DNA from: Heliorestis acidaminivorans | GTDB lineage: Bacteria > Bacillota > Desulfitobacteriia > Heliobacteriales > Heliobacteriaceae | DNA length: 64,000 nt | Assembly (NCBI RefSeq): GCF_008933955.1 | Contig: NZ_WBXO01000005.1 | Location: forward strand, 186,001-250,000 | Direction of reading: 5' to 3' | In this document: positions 35,468 through 44,398 of the stretch, in pieces | Position numbering within the stretch: the stretch's first letter is position 1 | Layout of the letters: each line of letters starts with the position of its first letter | Position numbers and translations under genes: made by a program | Notes under the pieces: generated by a model | Seen by the model: the letters and a program-made list of their open reading frames with translations, nothing else | Databases searched by the model: none | What the model was told of the DNA's origin: nothing

Positions 35468-36331
35468 ATGAAGGGGGTGCTGGCTATTAAGATATCGGAT
35501 GAGCGATTTGTAGAGTCTTTCAAAGTGGTAGCACCTTATCTGAGAGGAACTCTTGATGTAGATATGATGGTCTGTATTACTGACAGGGAGAAATTTATCT
35601 ATTACTTGCCAGGTGAGAAGGTAGATGTGCGTGTGCGAGAAGGCGACACCATACCGCCGGGCGAACTGCTTCTAGAAGTTATGAAGACAGGAAAGCAGAT
35701 GATTGGTGAAGTACCAGAGCATGTCTATGGCGTACCTTTTAAAGCTATGATGACACCTATTGTGGACAGATCAGGTAATGTAATAGGTTGTCTAGGGATC
35801 GGTCTTTCTACCGAAAAGTGGACTATCGTAAAAAAGGAAATGATCTCCCTTTCTTCTACTTTATCGGAATCTCTCCACCAACTTTCTGCTTCTTCAGAAG
35901 AAATGGCTGCAACTTCGGAGCACTTACATCAAAGTGAAAAAGACTTACATAAGTTCATTAATCAGACAGCAACTCGTATTCAAGAAATCAATAAAACTTT
36001 AAAGTTTATTAATAAAATAGCTTCACAGACGAAAATGCTTGGCATCAATGCGGCTATTGAAGCGGCCCGCGTAGGCGATCGTGGTCGAGGCTTTGCTATT
36101 GTGGCCGAAGAAATTCGTCAACTTTCAGAAGAATCGATGAATACATCTAAGCAGATAAACGACTTAACAGAAGAAATCAATGTCATGTTAGAACAAGCTT
36201 TACAAAGTGTTGAAAAATCAACTAACAACACACAAGAACAAGCTGCCGTTAGCGAAGAAATAACTGCCAGCATCCAAGATATAAGTGGTCTATCTAGTCG
36301 TCTAGCTGACCTGACCAAAAGCACAGTGTAA
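35468..36331 (+). CDS. Soluble methyl-accepting chemotaxis-like signalling protein
   Basis: 287 residues with no membrane segment. The N-terminal 115 residues (ITDREKFIYYLPG ... DRSGNVIGCLGIGLS) look like a single PAS/Cache-like sensor. From about 130 there is a coiled-coil MCP signalling domain with the hairpin tip KMLGINAAIEAARVGDRGRGFAIVAEEIRQL. The methylation helices are short, so it may not be adapted by CheR/CheB. The ATG has only a weak ribosome site. Its partners are not in the window. Confidence 0.88.
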   Translation: MKGVLAIKISDERFVESFKVVAPYLRGTLDVDMMVCITDREKFIYYLPGEKVDVRVREGDTIPPGELLLEVMKTGKQMIGEVPEHVYGVPFKAMMTPIVDRSGNVIGCLGIGLSTEKWTIVKKEMISLSSTLSESLHQLSASSEEMAATSEHLHQSEKDLHKFINQTATRIQEINKTLKFINKIASQTKMLGINAAIEAARVGDRGRGFAIVAEEIRQLSEESMNTSKQINDLTEEINVMLEQALQSVEKSTNNTQEQAAVSEEITASIQDISGLSSRLADLTKSTV

Positions 36332-36499
36332 GCCTTTAACCTTCAGGGCCTGTTTCATCCTCAGTAATAATTTAGTACAATAATAAGTACGTCAAGATCT
36401 ATAAAAAACATAACTACCTATATAGCTCTTCCCATTATGCGTTTCTGGGTTTTCCCCATCCCCGTACTTGCCATAAAAAGAAAGAGAGGCTCTCTAAAA

Positions 36500-37180
36500 A
36501 TGACAGAAGATAATCCCAAGCAAGTAGATCTAGAAGTTTGTCAAAAAGAAGCTACAGCTGGTGATGCCCAAGCTCAGTATACCTTAGCTCAATGTTATGA
36601 AGAAGGTCGAGTCATCAAAGAAAGCGGCAAAGAAGCTTTTTCCTGGTATGAGAAAGCAGCTCAACAAGGTCATGCATTGGCTCAATTAAGTCTAGCCAGA
36701 ATGTATGAAGATGGCTGGGGCACTAGAGCTGATGAAGAGAAAGCGGCCCATTACTATAAGGCGGCGGCAGAACAAGGTCTGGTAGAAGGGCAGGTTACCT
36801 TAGGTCACATGTATGCTGAAGGTCTTGGTGTGCCTGTAGATGCCCAAAAGGCAGTGTACTGGTTTCAGAAAGCAGCTGAACAGGGTGACGCCGATGGCCA
36901 ATTTGAATTAGCTATGATGTTGACACTAGGTCAAGGTATAGAGAAAAATGATCAAGAAGCATTACAGTGGCATCGTAAAGCGGCAGAGCAAGGTCATGTA
37001 GACAGCCAATTCAACCTTGCTTTTATGTTAGAAGAAGGTATAGGTACAATAGCTAATCCAGAAGAAGCTTACCAATGGTATCAAAAAGCGGCTCAGCAAG
37101 GTGATGAGGAAGCTCAGAAAAAAGTAGGCATAGCTCCTCCTAAGAAGAAAAAAAGTTCTGGGAAGAGAAAAAAGAAATAG
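36500..37180 (+). CDS. Sel1-repeat (TPR-like) protein
   Basis: About 226 residues built from five to six Sel1 repeats of about 36 residues, each with the pattern A-x-x-x-Y-x-x-A(A/E)xQGxxxAQxxLxxMYxxGxG, for example WYEKAAQQGHALAQLSLARM and WFQKAAEQGDADGQFELAMM. The tail is Lys-rich (KKKKSSGKRKKK). There is no signal peptide when the ATG at 36500 is used (ribosome site GAGAGG). The upstream extension to 36437 is atypical. Such proteins act as interaction scaffolds, and the partner is unknown. Confidence 0.88.
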   Translation: MTEDNPKQVDLEVCQKEATAGDAQAQYTLAQCYEEGRVIKESGKEAFSWYEKAAQQGHALAQLSLARMYEDGWGTRADEEKAAHYYKAAAEQGLVEGQVTLGHMYAEGLGVPVDAQKAVYWFQKAAEQGDADGQFELAMMLTLGQGIEKNDQEALQWHRKAAEQGHVDSQFNLAFMLEEGIGTIANPEEAYQWYQKAAQQGDEEAQKKVGIAPPKKKKSSGKRKKK

Positions 37181-37270
37181 TTCTTTCTCTTATTTTTGCT
37201 ACCATGGTACTTACCTGTTATACTAGTAAAGGTGTACAGATTAGTATCAAAAGGATTTGGAGGTCTTACC

Positions 37271-37708
37271 TTGAAAAAAGCAATTATCGAGACAGAAAAA
37301 GGAACTATGGTTGTTGCTCTCTTTGAGAACGATTCCCCAGGTACGGTTGCTAACTTTGAAAAGTTAATCAACGAAGGCTATTACGACGGCCTAAACTTTC
37401 ACCGAGTCATTCCAGACTTTGTGATTCAAGGCGGTTGTCCCCAGGGAACTGGCATGGGCGGCCCTGGTTATACAATTCCTTGCGAAGTAAAGAACAACCC
37501 CAACAAGCATTTAAGAGGTAGCCTATCTATGGCTCATGCCGGTAGAGACACAGGTGGGAGTCAGTTTTTTATCTGCCATAGCCCTCAGCCACATCTTGAT
37601 GGCAACCACACTGTCTTTGGTCGTGTCATCGATGGTCTAGATGTAATTGATCAGATTCGTCGAGGCGATAAAATGATTAAAGTTACGATTGAAGAAGATC
37701 AAGCATAG
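37271..37708 (+). CDS. Peptidyl-prolyl cis-trans isomerase, cyclophilin type
   Basis: 145-residue cytoplasmic cyclophilin that speeds proline isomerisation. It has the motifs [51 protein letters not shown] and the active-site [11 protein letters not shown]. The TTG at 37271 lies eight bases after GGAGG and gives the usual [10 protein letters not shown] start, whereas the longer frame from 37196 overlaps leader sequence. A terminator follows. Confidence 0.94.
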   Translation: MKKAIIETEKGTMVVALFENDSPGTVANFEKLINEGYYDGLNFHRVIPDFVIQGGCPQGTGMGGPGYTIPCEVKNNPNKHLRGSLSMAHAGRDTGGSQFFICHSPQPHLDGNHTVFGRVIDGLDVIDQIRRGDKMIKVTIEEDQA

Positions 37709-37739
37709 TATGATTTCCTGTGCATTTGCATAATAAGCA

Positions 37740-37797
37740 AAGCTTAGAAGAGGTCTTAACAGCGCAAGCGCGAGGTTAAGATCTCTTCTTTTTTTAT
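37740..37797 (+). terminator. Intrinsic terminator after the cyclophilin gene
   Basis: AGAAGAGGTCTTAAC ... GTTAAGATCTCTTCT with a GC-rich loop and seven T. Confidence 0.85.
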
Positions 37798-37919
37798 ATA
37801 TTTTTTACCACTTTCGATTTGCTATCTTGTCAGAATTTGCAGATCAGCTATACTCAAATTAGGTTAGATTTTGTCGATTTGTCAATATGGGTGGCCGCAA
37901 ATTCTGATGAGGTGAGCAT

Positions 37920-40070
37920 ATGAAAATTGCCATCGTGTACAATCGCGATAGCCAGGCTGTAATCAATCTTTTTGGCATCCCTAATCGAGAGAAGTATGGT
38001 CTTAAGACGATCCAAATGATCCGTGACGCTATCAAACAAGGTGGCTTTCAGGTCAAAACTTTTGAAGGTGACAAGAACCTTATCAGTAATTTAGAAGACT
38101 TTATGCCTTCTGTCATCTCAGGCGAACGGCCTGGCTTAGTTTTCAATCTTAGCTATGGTATTCAAGGTCGAGCTCGCTATACTCATGTTCCTGGTATTCT
38201 AGAGATGCTAGGAATTCCCTATGTTGGTTCAGGTCCGGAGACACAAGCTATAGCACTAGATAAAGTAGTAACTAAAGTTATCTTAATGCACAAAGGGTTG
38301 CCCACACCTCGTTTTTGCGTGCTGGAAAAAGCAGACTCCCCTTTGACAGAAGATCTATCCTATCCTTTGATTGTAAAGCCAAAAGACGAGTCTATATCAT
38401 TAGGCTTACGTATTGTTCATAATGAGGAAGAATTAAGGGCTGGCGTTGCCAATATCTACGAGATGTTTCAAGCACCAACACTAGTAGAAGAATATATTGA
38501 AGGTCGCGAGATTAATGTAGGCTTACTAGGCAACGATCCTGTTCAAGCACTGCCACCTGTGGAGTTAGATTTTGGCGAAGGTGAGCAGATTTTCAGTTAT
38601 GAAGACAAGATGGAGATTAGTGGGCGTAAAGTACGCAAGATTTGTCCCGCTAATCTTAGTGAAGCAGAAATAGAGCGTCTACAGAAGCTAGCTATAGATG
38701 CTTTTAAAGCACTCGGTTGCTTTGATGCCGCTCGTGTAGATTTTCGCCTTGACAAAGATGGAAACCCCTATATCTTAGAGATTAATTCTCTTCCTAGTCT
38801 AGGTGAAAATGCTTCTTACGTTTTTGGTGCTCAACATATTGGTCTTGATTATAATGCTCTCGTTAATAAGCTGGTAGAAGTAGCGGCTCAACGCTACTTT
38901 GGTCATCCTGTAACAACTTTGAGTAGCGATGAGACATGTAAAGAAAAGAAGTCTTTTCACTTCTTAACCAAAAATCGTGATAAAGCTGAAGAAGAGCTAA
39001 AGAGCTGGACTAACCTTTCTAGTAGCACTGACGATCCGGCTGGCTTAAGTGCTGTACTTCGACGAATTGGACAACGAATGGACAAACTAGGCTTTGAGGC
39101 TCTCGAAAAGTACACTAATGGTCGCTCTGCTTGGACCTGGCAGACTAAGGCGGGGTTAAGTGGAGGTACACTACTGGTAGTTCCTGTTGATACACCTCGA
39201 GAACGAGGTGGCTTTCCTGTTCCTTTTCGCCGTGATCCCGAGTGGCTTTTTGGGGAGGGAATCGCTTCTAGTCGAGCTGGTCTAGTCTGCGCTTTACAAG
39301 CTTTTGAAGCTTTACGATCTTTGCGGAAACTGCGCACTACGCCAGTAGGCCTTTTTGTCTATACTGATGAGGGCCGTGGTATGCGTTATAGCAGTAGTTT
39401 GCTGAAGCAGTCTGCGCAAGAGGCAGGAGAAGTGCTTGTTCTTCAACCTGGCTTTAGTACGGGGAAGGTTGTCGATCAGCGGCGAGGCTCTCGTAAGTAC
39501 AGTCTTCTAGTAGAAGGACAACCACAGCGCATAGGAGCTAAAGCTAATTATAGCGATGTCTTAAGTTGGTTTTTGAAAAAAGCAGAAAAGTGTTCCTCTA
39601 TCAGTCAATCAGATCAAAAACTGTCTGTAGTTGTGCAGGAAGTGAAGTCAGAGCGCTTTAGTGTACTTATGCCTCACCGCGTCTGGGCTACTATTTATGT
39701 GACCTATATGAATGAAAAGCTTGCCGACAAAGCGGAAGAGCAATTGAAAAAGCTATTCAATGCTGATAGCAAAGGTTTACAAGTCTATCTAGAAAAACTA
39801 GAAGAGCGACCTTCACTCTCGAAAACGGCTCAAAGTAATAGTTTGATTGAGCAGTTGCAACAGATTTCAGAAGAATGGAAGCTACCTTTTGGTTTGGAAG
39901 GAGGTTTACTGCCTTCTGCGGCAGGTGTCGTTCCTGAGAATATTCCAGTACTCTGTGGACTAGCTCCAGCAAGTCGTGATCTATATACACCTCATGAAGC
40001 TATTCCAAGGGGTGAATTATTACAGAGGACTTTATTGCTAAGTCTATTTCTCTTACGCAAAATAAAGTAA
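37920..40070 (+). CDS. ATP-grasp (D-Ala-D-Ala ligase-like) / degenerate M20 peptidase fusion
   Basis: 716 residues. The first 330 form a D-alanine-D-alanine ligase-like ATP-grasp enzyme with LIVKPKDESISLG, VEEYIEGREINVG and the metal-binding end ARVDFRL...YILEINSLPSL. Residues about 400-710 follow the fold order of M20 metallopeptidases (FGEGIASSRAGLVCALQAFEAL, then YTDEGRG, then PHEAIPRGELLQRT). The histidine and aspartate of the usual metal motifs appear replaced (VPVDTP for HxD, GEGIASS for GxGxxD), so the second domain is probably not a peptidase. It may recognise a peptide for the ligase, which is inference. True Ddl is a separate possibility. Confidence 0.82.
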   Translation: MKIAIVYNRDSQAVINLFGIPNREKYGLKTIQMIRDAIKQGGFQVKTFEGDKNLISNLEDFMPSVISGERPGLVFNLSYGIQGRARYTHVPGILEMLGIPYVGSGPETQAIALDKVVTKVILMHKGLPTPRFCVLEKADSPLTEDLSYPLIVKPKDESISLGLRIVHNEEELRAGVANIYEMFQAPTLVEEYIEGREINVGLLGNDPVQALPPVELDFGEGEQIFSYEDKMEISGRKVRKICPANLSEAEIERLQKLAIDAFKALGCFDAARVDFRLDKDGNPYILEINSLPSLGENASYVFGAQHIGLDYNALVNKLVEVAAQRYFGHPVTTLSSDETCKEKKSFHFLTKNRDKAEEELKSWTNLSSSTDDPAGLSAVLRRIGQRMDKLGFEALEKYTNGRSAWTWQTKAGLSGGTLLVVPVDTPRERGGFPVPFRRDPEWLFGEGIASSRAGLVCALQAFEALRSLRKLRTTPVGLFVYTDEGRGMRYSSSLLKQSAQEAGEVLVLQPGFSTGKVVDQRRGSRKYSLLVEGQPQRIGAKANYSDVLSWFLKKAEKCSSISQSDQKLSVVVQEVKSERFSVLMPHRVWATIYVTYMNEKLADKAEEQLKKLFNADSKGLQVYLEKLEERPSLSKTAQSNSLIEQLQQISEEWKLPFGLEGGLLPSAAGVVPENIPVLCGLAPASRDLYTPHEAIPRGELLQRTLLLSLFLLRKIK

Positions 40071-40106
40071 AAATACTCCGTAATGAAATGCCTACTATAA
40101 CTAAAA

Positions 40107-40153
40107 AAAGAGCACTCTTTTTGCATGAAGCTAAGAGAGTGCTCTTTTTTTAC
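40107..40153 (+). terminator. Intrinsic terminator after the ATP-grasp fusion
   Basis: AAAAAGAGCACTCT ... AGAGAGTGCTCTTTTTTT with a 15-base loop. Confidence 0.87.
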
Positions 40154-40182
40154 AGGTAAACTTATTTTTTTCGAAAGAACCG

Positions 40183-40211
40183 TTGACAGCAAGAGTTCCA
40201 AAAGATAGAAT
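40183..40211 (+). promoter_or_regulatory. Promoter of the sulfate-assimilation genes
   Basis: TTGACA, 17 bases, TAGAAT: a near-consensus vegetative promoter about 70 bases before the small yezD-like gene. No operator is obvious. Confidence 0.72.
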
Positions 40212-40278
40212 AAGATCAAATACAGCAATCCAGATAAGAATAGTCGGGATTAAAACATAGGGAATGGGGGAGATAAAA

Positions 40279-40422
40279 GTGGCTAAAGAAAAAGAGCAAA
40301 CAGAACTGTATGAACATCTGGAGAAAATGCTAGGCTCCCTTCGCTATGGCACTATAACCCTGGTAGTACAAGATGGAAAAGTAATTCAATTAGAGAAAAA
40401 CGAAAAGATTAGACTCAAGTAA
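40279..40422 (+). CDS. yezD: YezD-family small protein (DUF2292)
   Basis: 47-residue protein, GTG start behind GGGGGAGAT. The C-terminal half (LRYGTITLVVQDGKVIQLEK, then NEKIRLK) is the DUF2292/YezD signature, a small beta-rich domain of unknown function often encoded with sulfur-assimilation genes. Its place directly before cysH, sharing the promoter at 40183, supports the call. A terminator-like hairpin separates it from cysH, so it may be made in excess of the enzymes. Confidence 0.82.
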   Translation: MAKEKEQTELYEHLEKMLGSLRYGTITLVVQDGKVIQLEKNEKIRLK

Positions 40423-40475
40423 GCACCTTTTTCGTGACAGTAACATATTCTCAAATTGGGCTGACTAGAAATACT

Positions 40476-40518
40476 AGAGGCGCCGATGACATAAAAAAGT
40501 GTCAATGGCGCCTTTTTG
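40476..40518 (+). terminator. Terminator or attenuator between yezD and cysH
   Basis: GGCGCCGATGACA ... TGTCAATGGCGCC followed by TTTTTG. Complete termination would leave cysH without a visible promoter, so partial read-through is likely. Confidence 0.75.
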
Positions 40519-40546
40519 TCTATATAGATAGCTTGGAGGTGGTCAC

Positions 40547-41263
40547 ATGGATAAAGATAAATTGCGTTACGCGATCTTAAGTCCTGACGATTACAAAAAG
40601 ATAAATGACCAGTTGGCTAATCTAGATGCTCTTGATGTAATTCGCTGGGCCTATGGTCAATGGGATGAAGACTTAGTTTATGCTTGTAGCTTTGGAGCAG
40701 AAGCGATGGTGCTCATAGATCTAATCTATCGAGTGAAGCCAAAAGCATCCTTGCTTTTCATCGATACAGAACTACACTTTGCGGAAACTTATGAACTTAT
40801 TGACGAAGTAAAAGTAAGATATCCAGAATTGAATATTGAGATGATAAAACCAGCTCAGAACAGAGAGAAGCAAGTAAAAGCAGAAGATGAGAAATTATGG
40901 GAAGTAAAACCTGATTTATGTTGTAAAGAACGTAAATTAGCACCACTAGAGAAGTCATTACAGCAATATAGCGCTTGGTTTTCAGGCTTACGGCGTGAAC
41001 AAAGCGCAACGCGACAACATATTCAGTTTGTTAATGCCGATAAACGTTTTGGCAAAGTCAAAGTTTGTCCTCTAATTCACTGGACTTGGGATGAAGTATG
41101 GATGTACATCAATCTTCATAACTTGCCTTACAACAAATTACATGATCGGCGCTACCCGAGTATCGGTTGTGCTCCCTGTACAGCACCTGTAGCTGAAGAC
41201 GGAGACAGCCGAGCCGGTCGATGGGCTGGCCGTTCTAAGACTGAATGTGGTTTGCACCAGTAA
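40547..41263 (+). CDS. cysH: Adenylylsulfate (APS) reductase, assimilatory
   Basis: Thioredoxin-dependent reduction of activated sulfate to sulfite. The 238 residues contain CC (about 125) in [11 protein letters not shown] and CAPC (about 208) in GCAPCTAPV, the two cysteine pairs that bind a 4Fe-4S cluster and distinguish APS from PAPS reductase. The catalytic ECGLH lies at the C-terminus. The N-terminal [13 protein letters not shown] is the PP-loop-like nucleotide site. ATG follows TTGGAGGTGG. It is the first enzyme gene of the cluster. Confidence 0.95.
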   Translation: MDKDKLRYAILSPDDYKKINDQLANLDALDVIRWAYGQWDEDLVYACSFGAEAMVLIDLIYRVKPKASLLFIDTELHFAETYELIDEVKVRYPELNIEMIKPAQNREKQVKAEDEKLWEVKPDLCCKERKLAPLEKSLQQYSAWFSGLRREQSATRQHIQFVNADKRFGKVKVCPLIHWTWDEVWMYINLHNLPYNKLHDRRYPSIGCAPCTAPVAEDGDSRAGRWAGRSKTECGLHQ

Positions 41264-41308
41264 TGTGCTATATCTTATCAACTCGAAAAATAAAAGGAGT
41301 GTCCATTT

Positions 41309-42439
41309 ATGACCTTGTCAACTAAGAACGAACTCGTCAATGTCATGCAAAAGGATTATGATACTAGCTTGGTCGCCAAAGAAGTAGAAATTGATTTTTA
41401 TGCTCTTTCTGATCTTGAGCTGTTAATTAACGGTGGTTACAGCCCTTTGCGTGGTTTTATGAATCAAGAAGATTATGAAGAAGTTCTTCATTCCATGCGC
41501 TTGAAAAACGGTTCTATCTGGCCTTTGCCTATCACTTTACCTGTTGATGAAGCTATAGCTAAAGACCTTACACTAGGAAGTAAAATTAAGCTCACTTACC
41601 AAGGAGAAGTTTACGGCATTTTATTGTTAGAAGAAAAGTTTTTGCCTAACAAAGAAGAAGAAGCTCTTCAAGCATACAAAACAACAGATCGTGAGCACCC
41701 AGGTGTTAAAAGGTTATTTGAACGAGGCGATGTATACCTTGCTGGAGATGTTATTGGCATCAAGCAATATGAACGGGAGAAATTCGGTAACTTTTATCTT
41801 ACGCCAGCTGAGACGAGAGCAGAGTTTTCTTCGCGCAACTGGGAGCGCGTAGTTGGCTTTCAGACTAGAAATCCCGTTCATCGCGCCCATGAATATATTC
41901 AGAAAGCGGCCCTAGAGATTGTAGATGGACTTTTCCTGAACCCTCTTGTGGGGGAAACGAAATCCGACGATATCTCAGCAGAAATAAGAATAGAAAGTTA
42001 TCAGGTTTTACTTGAGAATTACTATCCCAAAGATCGCGTCTTTATGGCCTTTTTCCCTGCGGCCATGCGCTATGCAGGACCAAGAGAAGCCGTCTTTCAT
42101 GCCCTTGTTCGCAGAAATTATGGTTGCACCCATTTTATCGTAGGCCGTGACCATGCTGGTGTTGGTAACTATTACGGAACTTATGAAGCTCAAGAGATTT
42201 TCCATAACTTCAATCTTCACGAACTAGGAATCAGGCCTCTCTTCTTCGAACACACCTTCTTTTGCCAAAAGTGCGGCAATATGGCTTCCTCCAAAACTTG
42301 CCCACATGGAAAGGAACATCATCTGACCTTATCAGGTACGAAAGTACGAGAAATGTTGCGTCAGGGTATAGTTCCCCCACCAGAATTTACAAGAGCTGAA
42401 GTAGCTCAGGTCTTAATTAAGGGCTTACAAGACAGTTAA
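41309..42439 (+). CDS. sat: ATP sulfurylase (sulfate adenylyltransferase)
   Basis: Makes APS from sulfate and ATP. The 376 residues are the single-domain bacterial Sat length. Motifs include [15 protein letters not shown], the substrate loop [13 protein letters not shown] (QxRNxxHxxH), [12 protein letters not shown], and a zinc site [19 protein letters not shown] follows AAAGGAGTG. Gene order cysH-sat-permease-cysC-sulfite reductase makes a complete sulfate-to-sulfide route. Confidence 0.96.
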   Translation: MTLSTKNELVNVMQKDYDTSLVAKEVEIDFYALSDLELLINGGYSPLRGFMNQEDYEEVLHSMRLKNGSIWPLPITLPVDEAIAKDLTLGSKIKLTYQGEVYGILLLEEKFLPNKEEEALQAYKTTDREHPGVKRLFERGDVYLAGDVIGIKQYEREKFGNFYLTPAETRAEFSSRNWERVVGFQTRNPVHRAHEYIQKAALEIVDGLFLNPLVGETKSDDISAEIRIESYQVLLENYYPKDRVFMAFFPAAMRYAGPREAVFHALVRRNYGCTHFIVGRDHAGVGNYYGTYEAQEIFHNFNLHELGIRPLFFEHTFFCQKCGNMASSKTCPHGKEHHLTLSGTKVREMLRQGIVPPPEFTRAEVAQVLIKGLQDS

Positions 42440-42564
42440 GAGAAAGAACTAGAGCAAGAAAGAAGCAGATCAATACAAAGCACTTTTTATCAATTACCAT
42501 TAAGCACTTTCAAGTTTATTAAGCTTCCTACCAGCCAATAAATCGATAAAGCAGGTGACAGCCC

Positions 42565-43638
42565 ATGCTTCTCTATATAGCCTTCGCCGTAGCATTTTTC
42601 TTTGCTATGAACATCGGTGCTAGCGGCACTGCCGCGGCCATGGGCCCCGCCTATGGCAGTGGCGCTCTCAAGAAAAAAACTGCCATGTTATTAGTAGCTA
42701 TAGCGGCCTTCTTAGGAGCTTTAAGTGGCGGCGAAGTTGTACGCACCATCGGCTCTGGGATTATACCCTCTACGATCTTAACAGTAGAAATAGTTATAAT
42801 CGTCTTGGCCGCTGCCTGCCTAACTTTATTTATTGCCAACCTTTTAGGGATACCCTTGTCAACTAGTGAAGTTGTTGTGGGCTCTATCGTTGGTGCTGGT
42901 ATAGCTTTCCAAAGTCTTTATTATCATAAATTGGCCTGGATCGTCGCTTTCTGGGTTATTACACCTATTATAGCTTTTGGAATATCTTATCTTTTTGGTA
43001 CTTTTGTGCTCAAGATGGAAAAGCGCTGGCCTGAATTAAAAGGTGAAGGTAGATGGAAAAAGCCTTTAACTATCTTACTCATTACAGCTGGTGCTCTCGA
43101 AGCTTATGCCGCTGGTATGAACAATGTTGCCAATGCCGTTGGACCTCTTGTAGGTGCAGGTTTGCTTGATATTTCTCTAGCCGTCATTCTAGGAGGACTT
43201 TTTGTTGCCCTTGGTGCTTTCTTACTCGGTGGAAAAGTACTAGAAACAAACGGCAAAAGGATTACAGACTTGACGCTTTTACAAGGAAGTTCCGTTTCTT
43301 TCACAGGAGGTACTCTCGTAATCATCGCATCGATCTTTGGTTTGCCTGTTCCGCTTACACAAGTAACTACTTCTGGAATTATGGGCATTGGCACTGCTCG
43401 TCAAGGTTTTATGCTCTGGCAAAAAGGTATTATTAAGAAGATTCTAAAAGTATGGGTCGTATCACCGCTGTTATCTCTCGTGCTTTCTTATGGTTTCATC
43501 ATTCTCTTTATCCAAGCTGACTACTATACCCTACTCGTCTTGGCCAGTCTTTTTCTAGCCACCCTTGGTGTCATCAGTTTGGTAAAAACTATTCAACAAG
43601 AAAAAAGTACTATCCACGATCAAGGTGGCGGTATCTAG
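42565..43638 (+). CDS. cysP: PiT-family permease, probable sulfate transporter (CysP-like)
   Basis: Integral membrane protein, 357 residues with about 10-11 helices and the duplicated PiT signature (FFFAMNIGASGTAAAMGPAY and AYAAGMNNVANAVGPLVGAG). PiT proteins carry phosphate or sulfate. Its place between sat and cysC argues for sulfate, as for Bacillus CysP. This is contextual. Phosphate remains possible. Confidence 0.88.
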   Translation: MLLYIAFAVAFFFAMNIGASGTAAAMGPAYGSGALKKKTAMLLVAIAAFLGALSGGEVVRTIGSGIIPSTILTVEIVIIVLAAACLTLFIANLLGIPLSTSEVVVGSIVGAGIAFQSLYYHKLAWIVAFWVITPIIAFGISYLFGTFVLKMEKRWPELKGEGRWKKPLTILLITAGALEAYAAGMNNVANAVGPLVGAGLLDISLAVILGGLFVALGAFLLGGKVLETNGKRITDLTLLQGSSVSFTGGTLVIIASIFGLPVPLTQVTTSGIMGIGTARQGFMLWQKGIIKKILKVWVVSPLLSLVLSYGFIILFIQADYYTLLVLASLFLATLGVISLVKTIQQEKSTIHDQGGGI

Positions 43639-43695
43639 TCTTGACGTAAGAGATTATTAACAAGACTTAACTAGAACCTTTAAGGAGGCGTAACT

Positions 43696-44289
43696 ATGAG
43701 TAGTAATATTTTCTGGCACGAAACGGTGCTGAGCAAAACAGAACGGCAAAAGCAAAAAGGTCATCAAAGTGCTATCTTATGGTTTACAGGCTTATCAGGG
43801 TCTGGGAAATCAACATTGGCTAATGCTGTAGAACGAAAGCTTTATGAGCGAAAAGTGCATAGTTATCTACTCGATGGCGATAACATTCGTCACGGGTTAA
43901 ATAAAGATTTAGGCTTTTCTGATCAAGATCGCCAAGAAAATATTCGCCGCATTGGCGAAGTCGCCAAGCTATTTGTCGATGCTGCTGTAGTTGTCTTAAC
44001 CGCTTTTATCTCGCCTTTTCGTGAGGATCGAGAGCAAGTCAGAGAGCTTGTTCCTGAAGGGGAGTTTATTGAAATCTATGTGAAATGCTCTTTAGAAGAG
44101 TGTGAACGTCGAGATCCTAAAGGTCTCTATGAAAAAGCAAGAGCAGGAAAGATTCCTTTCTTTACAGGTATTAGCTCTCCTTATGAAGAGCCATCAGCGC
44201 CAGATCTGATTATTGAAACAGACCGCTTAACGCTTGAAGAAAGTGTAGATCAGGTAGTTAAGTATTTAGAAAGTCGCTCTATCATATAA
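43696..44289 (+). CDS. cysC: Adenylylsulfate kinase
   Basis: Phosphorylates APS to PAPS. The 197 residues carry P-loop FTGLSGSGKSTLA, DGDNIRHGLNKDLGFS and ISPFREDREQVR. The ATG follows TAAGGAGGCG. Since CysH here looks like an APS reductase, PAPS from CysC is more likely for sulfation or storage, or the reductase accepts both. Confidence 0.95.
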   Translation: MSSNIFWHETVLSKTERQKQKGHQSAILWFTGLSGSGKSTLANAVERKLYERKVHSYLLDGDNIRHGLNKDLGFSDQDRQENIRRIGEVAKLFVDAAVVVLTAFISPFREDREQVRELVPEGEFIEIYVKCSLEECERRDPKGLYEKARAGKIPFFTGISSPYEEPSAPDLIIETDRLTLEESVDQVVKYLESRSII

Positions 44290-44398
44290 TTTTCTTCAAG
44301 ATTATCTATACTCAAGTTGTAAGTCTTAAGCTGTTCTATCTATTATTTTCCTTTTTGTAGCTACTATTTTTGCTGAAAGGTAGAAGGAGACGGTTCAA

